DNA from: SOIA01 sp050116035
Lineage (GTDB): Bacteria; Acidobacteriota; Aminicenantia; Aminicenantales; Aminicenantaceae
DNA length: 6,301 bases
Reading direction: 5' to 3'
Assembly (NCBI GenBank): GCA_050116035.1
Contig: JASFPJ010000203.1
Span: 1 to 6,301, forward strand
Shown: positions 5,944 through 6,301 of the stretch, in pieces
Layout: every line of letters starts with the position of its first letter
How positions within the stretch are numbered: position 1 is the first letter of the stretch
Translations under genes and position numbers: made by a program
The notes under the pieces: model-generated
Databases searched by the model: none
What the model saw: the letters and a program-made list of their open reading frames with translations, nothing else
What the model was told of the DNA's origin: nothing

Positions 5944-6301
5944 TCCTTATAGAAAATCAAGTCGCCCAGAGTCTCCCCAAGGAAAAGACGGAAAAAGGTA
6001 AAATAGACCAGCAGGATGATGAGATAGAAAGCCACCGCCGGCAGCGTCGATACTGAGATCAAAGAAAACAATGTCACGCCGATCAAACGAGAAGCCACCC
6101 AAAGGGACAGAAGCCAGATAACAGCCATAAAGGAAAGGTCAAAAGTCCGGGATTTCAATCGCATGATGAAACGCGATGGAGGGCGCTTGACGACAATCTT
6201 TTTTTCCGGTTCGGCTTTCTTCTCCAGTTGAGGAGTTTCTTCTGCCACTTTCTCAGGGGGTTCGACTTCCATCTCCTGAACAGGAACCTCCTCTTCTGGA
6301 G
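5940..6301 (-). CDS. RDD-like membrane protein with acidic Pro/Glu linker (5' end outside window)
   Basis: The - strand frame runs open from the right edge to the TAA at 5940-5942. An ATG at 6272 exists, but nine further in-frame codons (PEEEVPVQE) continue the same acidic composition to the edge, so the true start is probably outside the window. The visible part is a hydrophilic Glu/Pro/Lys-rich linker of about 40 residues, then a basic stretch, then R-x-F-D (SRTFD) opening a hydrophobic segment of about 20-28 residues (VIWLLSLWVA...). A second hydrophobic segment (VAFYLIILLVYFTFF) and the closing LGETLGDLIF follow. The paired Arg/Asp at the first helix and the LGxTLGD after the second resemble RDD-family membrane domains. 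Function is unknown; the linker suggests a separate soluble domain upstream. The family call is moderate and that this is a membrane protein is very likely. Confidence 0.7.
   Translation of the reverse strand, partial: PEEEVPVQEMEVEPPEKVAEETPQLEKKAEPEKKIVVKRPPSRFIMRLKSRTFDLSFMAVIWLLSLWVASRLIGVTLFSLISVSTLPAVAFYLIILLVYFTFFRLFLGETLGDLIFYKD

Overview
The window looks like chromosomal DNA from a diderm (LPS-bearing), mesophilic-looking bacterium of roughly balanced GC. The best taxonomic clue is the first gene, whose protein has the VWFA-related Acidobacterial domain layout (LPGRKSVLLISGG, then TGG, then a DGKYHKIDVRI...RKGYF block). Such proteins are common in Acidobacteriota and relatives such as Aminicenantota. 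That placement is an inference. LptB independently implies an outer membrane with LPS.

Layout, left to right. (1) Positions 2-1750, + strand: the C-terminal 582 residues of a VWFA-related protein whose start lies outside the window. (2) A pyrimidine-rich gap with a near-consensus promoter leads to rpsU (bS21, 1875-2081), which has a TTG start and a perfect 11-nt Shine-Dalgarno sequence. (3) A second good promoter in the 69-bp gap precedes a tight cluster on the + strand: lipA (lipoyl synthase, 2151-3038), a metallophosphoesterase starting one base after lipA ends (3040-3780), and an O6-alkylguanine-DNA alkyltransferase (3790-4296). (4) On the - strand, a DUF1848 protein (4293-5138) converges on ogt with a 4-bp overlap of stop codons. 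Its C-terminus carries a CX3CX2C motif like that of radical SAM enzymes. (5) A 61-bp divergent spacer with possible overlapping promoters separates it from lptB (5200-5943, +), the ATPase of the LPS export machine. (6) Converging on lptB, again with a 4-bp stop-codon overlap, is the 3' part of an RDD-like membrane protein (- strand, 5940 to the right edge).

The genes do not form one pathway. Translation (bS21), lipoate cofactor synthesis, DNA alkylation repair, LPS export and uncharacterised proteins sit close together in a compact housekeeping region. There are no RNA genes, CRISPR arrays, insertion sequences, prophage genes or large repeats, and no gene-free stretch above 300 bp. The most interesting items are the DUF1848 protein with its C-terminal cysteine motif beside a DNA-repair gene, and the unusual initiation region of rpsU.
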